A stretch of 64,000 nt of DNA from Datisca glomerata (Eukaryota > Streptophyta > Magnoliopsida > Cucurbitales > Datiscaceae). The translations under genes were made by a program, and so were the position numbers. The stretch lies in assembly GCA_003255025.1 (NCBI GenBank), contig QANY01009110.1:434001-498000 (forward strand), written 5' to 3'. This document shows positions 60,431 through 64,000 of the stretch, in pieces. Within the stretch, counting starts at the first letter, position 1; each line of letters begins with the position of its first letter. A model generated the notes under the pieces. It was not told the DNA's origin, did not search any database, and saw nothing but the letters and a program-made list of their open reading frames with translations.

Positions 60431-61983
60431 TAGATTTAGAGTTTTTTAAATGGAAATAAATGATTGTAGAGACTTTCATTGTCTTTTAATGAAATTTATC
60501 ATATTTTTTGGAAAACACTATCATGACTTTTTACTTCAAAAAATTTGGTTAAAATTGGTGGCTATTAGATTATAGATTAGGGTCTAGCAATTTTTTCTCC
60601 TCTAAACCTTCATCTAACGAGTGTAAATTCTAATGACATAATATTAGATGTGGTCTAACAATAATTTTTACTAGATCAAAAGTCTAGCGCAAAATATTTT
60701 AATTTTTTCTGTTAAAAAATGTCAAATCTTGCTAAAAAAATTAAATGGCGTTAAATTCGTCTTTTACTCTCAAATCTTTTTTAAACAATTTCTCTTTGAA
60801 CTTGGAAGCCCTTACAAAGATATGTCCAATTAATAGTTGCACTTGCAGTATTATCCATCCACTATTTATTTGTATTTTCAATTACACAATTATCCATCCC
60901 ATCCACTAATTGTTTCATTAGTTTCACATAGAACTTTCTCCTCTTTAGCGTATTTATTCCCATCAAAATCACTTCAGTTTCAGTTTGGTTAATAATCTTC
61001 AGTCTCTCTCTCTTGATCTTGATAGGAAAAGACTACTGTTTCTTCTTGTTTCCTCATTTCCACAAATAATCTCATTCAGAGCGAATTTTTTCTGAAGGCC
61101 TTCTCGTTTTGCTTGGTTTGGTTTGTTGGTGGGGTTGCGATTATTTATGCGGTTCTACAATTTCTCTCTCTAGAATTCTCTCTTTCTCTGTGACCCATCT
61201 CATGTGAACTTTACTGTCTGCGCTAAGGCCTTCTAAGTCAGTGATCAAATGTGAGCTGGACTGCTCTGTTTTGTTGTACGTATTTGACTGAATTTTATCA
61301 TTTTTGTTCTGAATTCTGTGTTGATCAGAGAGAAAAGTGCTGGTTCAGTTGCTATCCTTTGACTTCTGGGAACTCTATCGCTAAATACTAGGTGGATAAG
61401 GAAGCTTTTCTTGGAATAAGTGTGTTTTCAATCTTTGATTAATTTGGGGGTATGGGGTATTTAGTTGTTGAAGGAAAATTTATAATCAAATTCATGGCGT
61501 GCTGAATCCGGGAAAGTGATATTTCGTAGTTTGCGTGTGCAATAGATTTTGGTAAACAGATCTGCTCGTTTTGCTATTTCCCTTTATAGCTTTGTAAAAA
61601 AACAATAAAGGACGTTGGGATTTTTGTCATTGGTGCATCAGCCGGAAAAAGTGTCTTTACTCTCTTGGTAAGCTGAAATTTCTAAAAACTTTGTACTCAC
61701 GGTGCTGCTGCGTTGTGGATTCTTTTCTTTTATCCCCTCCAATTCTAATACACAGTTCAAGAGCTTTAGAGGTGAATTTGCTTATGAATGCTAAAGAGGG
61801 ATGGTGCCAGTTCTTATATGGATTGTAAAAGAATTAGCGGATGTATATGTAATTAGCCTGTCAAATTGTTAGTGTTGATAGAGTTATCCTTGGGGGTTTT
61901 TGACGGATCCATTGAAAGAAACTAGGGGGATTGGTTTTTTGGCTGGTCTGGAGTGCATATTCAACATTATCAGGGCCCTCAGA
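60431..61983 (+). promoter_or_regulatory. Upstream region and probable leader of the PP2C gene
   Basis: Between the GA array and the PP2C start codon. CT-rich leader-like sequence appears from about 60990 (cagtctctctctcttgatct). A 5'-UTR intron is likely: a donor-like GTAAGC lies at about 61669, and an acceptor-like 'attatcag' ends at 61971, just before GGCCCTCAGAATG. These splice sites are inferred from sequence only. Confidence 0.4.
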
Positions 61984-63445
61984 ATGGGGTCCTGCTTGTC
62001 TGCAGAAAGCAGGAGCCCTGTCCCTGGTTCGCCAAGGTCACCTGCCCCAGGAGTAAGGAAGCGGAAAAACTCAAAGAGAAGACTGGGATCACAAAATTCT
62101 TCGTTTGAGCATCGGAAGGAAGACCTGTTGCATCGAATTCAAGGGAGGTTGTTCTTGAACGGGTCTAATGAGGTTGCATCTCTATTTACTCAACAGGGCA
62201 AGAAGGGAGCCAATCAGGATGCAATGATTGTTTGGGAGGTTAGCTCTTTATCTAGAGCTACGAACACTCCGNAAAAAAAAATCCGTGATGTGTTGCCTTA
62301 ATGTAGTTAGGTTTAATTTGTTAGTAAATACTTATGAACGTAATCCGTTAAATATAACCACTCTGTTTTCGGAATAGTAAAAAAGCATCCGTTTTTTTAG
62401 TAACATGCTTGCAAAGGTAATATCACAGAAGTACGGGATAAGTGTTTTGTAGCTTAGATGGTCATTAATTGAATTGCTTTGCTTACAAAAAAAGAACTGA
62501 TCACTTTGGAGATAATATAGAGATGGAATTAGCCAGGGTAGTTAAGAAATCTTGTTCAATGTTAAGGAGGACTTTTATGTAGATAAGCTCCAGTTTCTAC
62601 CTCGGTTTTGTATGTTTTTCCAGTTTCTGTTTCCTCTTGAAGACGTGCTGCTAAACTATCTTTTGAACTCAAGATCTCCTCCACTAGTACTCTATTCTTT
62701 CTTTCAACGAGTGGGCGTGTAAAGTTACCTTGCCTTTGTTGAATGGAGCCAGCCATTGTTATATTGTCATTTGCACTCGTCTTACTTTTGTTAGTCAAGA
62801 GTTTGCTTGATTTGAGGAATATAACACTAATATTTTGGAATTGTGGTTTTCAGAATTTCGGTTCCAGGACTGACACAATATTCTGTGGAGTTTTTGATGG
62901 CCACGGTCCCTATGGTCATATGGTTGCAAAGAGAGTGAGGGACTCTCTTCCTTTGAATCTGAGTGCAAATTGGGAAGTTAACATAACCAATGAGGATGTT
63001 CATAAAGAGATCAGCCTTAATACGGGAAGCATGAACTCTGAAGATACTGCTTTTGTATCTGCTGATGAAGAATCTAGGCCCTCCGTCGATGGTGACGAAA
63101 CAAGGAAGAACCCTGAAATCTTTCAGACACTGAAGGAATCATTTCTGAAGGCTTTTAAAGTCATGGACAGGGAACTGAGGATTCACCCAAGCATTGATTG
63201 CTACTGTAGTGGGACTACAGCGGTAACTCTTGTTAAGCAGGTGCTGTATCGACAATTATAGACCTTTTCGGACAAAAATTGAGCTTGTAATCTTTGTTAC
63301 TGAATAATGTACTGGCTACCTTTCTAGGGTCGGGATCTTGTCATTGGAAATGTTGGGGACTCTAGAGCTGTGCTGGGTACAAGAGATAAAGATGACTCTC
63401 TTGTTGCAGTTCAGTTAACAGTGGATCTCAAACCAAATCTTCCAG
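61984..63445 (+). CDS. Protein phosphatase 2C, 5' part (three exons)
   Basis: Exons 61984-62238, 62854-63240 and 63328-63445 (ends in phase 1); the rest lies beyond the window. The product starts MGSCLSAESRSPVPGSPRSP: Gly2 with Ser/Cys is a good N-myristoylation (and possible palmitoylation) site, suggesting membrane attachment. PP2C motifs in order are FTQQGKKGANQDAMIVWE, FCGVFDGHGPYGHMVAKRVR (metal-binding DGHG), FQTLKESFLKAFKVMDRELR, CSGTTAVTLVKQ and LVIGNVGDSRAVLGTRD. This order and the N-terminus match a plant PP2C clade typified by Arabidopsis At3g02750 as I recall it. The enzyme would remove phosphate from Ser/Thr with Mg or Mn. The first intron contains an N (62272). The donor after exon 3 is followed by a 12-base C run. 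Confidence 0.93.
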
Positions 63446-64000
63446 GTTCTCCCCCCCCCCCCATGACTTTAAAAGCCTTGGACATTTTTTGGTATAGGAG
63501 CTTTCCATGACTTGGTCATTTTGTTTATGTTCTATTTGCGTTCAACTTATTAGGAGTCATTTTCTTAGTCTTGTTTTCAAGCATATATGAAGTTTCTAAA
63601 TCACTCTGAGTGAGATTTCTATTTGTGTTTCTTTGACTTCTAAATGTAAAATGCAGATCTCTGATAAAAATCTCAAAGGTAAAATAAATTTTCTGTATTT
63701 AAGGTGTATAGAGATCGTTGAACTGCCAGAAAGAAAAGAAACCTGCCAAGGAAAGACTGATGCGATAAGGATCCGTATATTGTGTTATTTGTTTCAGTCA
63801 AACATTTGTTTAGTTGATCACTGGTCGTCCGGACCCCGGAGAGGGGTTATTGCTTTCCAAATGATGAACAATGCACCATGAGAAAAAGAAACGATATTTC
63901 TCATATAAAAATAACAGCATAAATACTTTAGTCGCTAGATTAATCATGGTCTGTTTGCTTGCTTCTTGTCATGTCATGTGCACCACTTTTCTCCTCCACT
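63446..64000 (+). other. Intron of the PP2C gene running off the window
   Basis: Starts GTTCTC and a poly-C tract (63451-63462). The next expected coding segment (starting AEAERI...) is not found before the end, so the intron is at least 555 bp. Short frames here are not exons. Confidence 0.6.

Noticed and set aside
58126..60479. Very long minus-strand open frames (up to 758 codons) of almost only Ser, Leu, Pro and His
   Set aside because: All three frames of a CT/GA dinucleotide array are open at once, giving (SL)n peptides; there is no start context, splice structure or domain. They are artefacts of the microsatellite.
62239..62853. Alternative extension of PP2C exon 1 through 62301
   Set aside because: The frame after 62238 runs into an N and a stop and departs from the family; the GT at 62239 with the AG before 62854 restores the conserved sequence.

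Overview
This is a plant nuclear genomic window, almost certainly from a eudicot. Evidence: intron-containing genes with plant-type families, abundant plant transposons (LINE, CACTA, MULE, hAT, Ty1/copia, Ty3/gypsy), AT-rich spacers and two ambiguous bases (N at 37625 and 62272) that look like assembly uncertainties. No species call is justified. I found no prokaryotic-style operon, CRISPR array or convincing new enzymatic system. Four real host genes stand in a sea of nested mobile elements.

Host genes. (1) 2-541 (+): the 3' end of a CLAVATA2-type LRR receptor-like protein, cut by the window edge. (2) 1825-7661 (-): a complete eIF5-mimic / BZW-type W2-domain translation regulator, 8 coding exons, 411 aa, with a 5-nt first coding exon and one GC-AG intron. 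(3) 28641-34897 (+): a complete PYRR-type riboflavin-biosynthesis gene, 9 exons, 595 aa, with a degenerate deaminase, a reductase and a C-terminal NADAR (COG3236) N-glycosidase domain. (4) 61984-63445 (+): the first three coding exons of a probably N-myristoylated protein phosphatase 2C that runs off the right edge. From memory, Arabidopsis also has W2-domain genes near CLV2 (chromosome 1) and near a PP2C of this type (chromosome 5), so genes 1, 2 and 4 may be an old linkage group expanded by transposons; this is not tested here.

Repeat landscape, left to right. A MULE-type MITE sits in the last intron of gene 2. At 7953-20540, about 0.2 kb upstream of the likely start of gene 2 transcription, lies a tandem array of four 5'-truncated LINE units; two carry the same inactivating lesions. 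The fourth is split by a 5.33-kb CACTA element with a perfect 3-bp target duplication. At 22599-23142 is a small hAT element. At 24703-28477 is a non-autonomous MULE with palindromic minisatellites, whose right terminal repeat is interrupted by a 1.9-kb hAT element; it ends only about 160 bp before the PYRR start codon. At 39862-41740 is a probable solo LTR, then a decayed tRNA-like sequence and an isolated copia LTR. At 43515-51970 is a Ty3/gypsy (Tat-like) element without the reverse-transcriptase core, with a 3.0-kb CACTA element inserted exactly at its LTR/primer-binding junction; that CACTA seems to carry a captured exon of a STE20/SPAK-like kinase. A coiled-coil ORF on the opposite strand follows at 52498-54180. 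Two purine-only (GA)n-rich arrays (0.7 and 2.3 kb) flank a second copy of the 39.9-kb LTR family; the larger ends roughly 0.5 kb before the presumed PP2C leader.

Exons were placed by splice signals, phase arithmetic and remembered family sequence. Element ends were placed by terminal repeats and target duplications read by eye. No alignment or database search was run.
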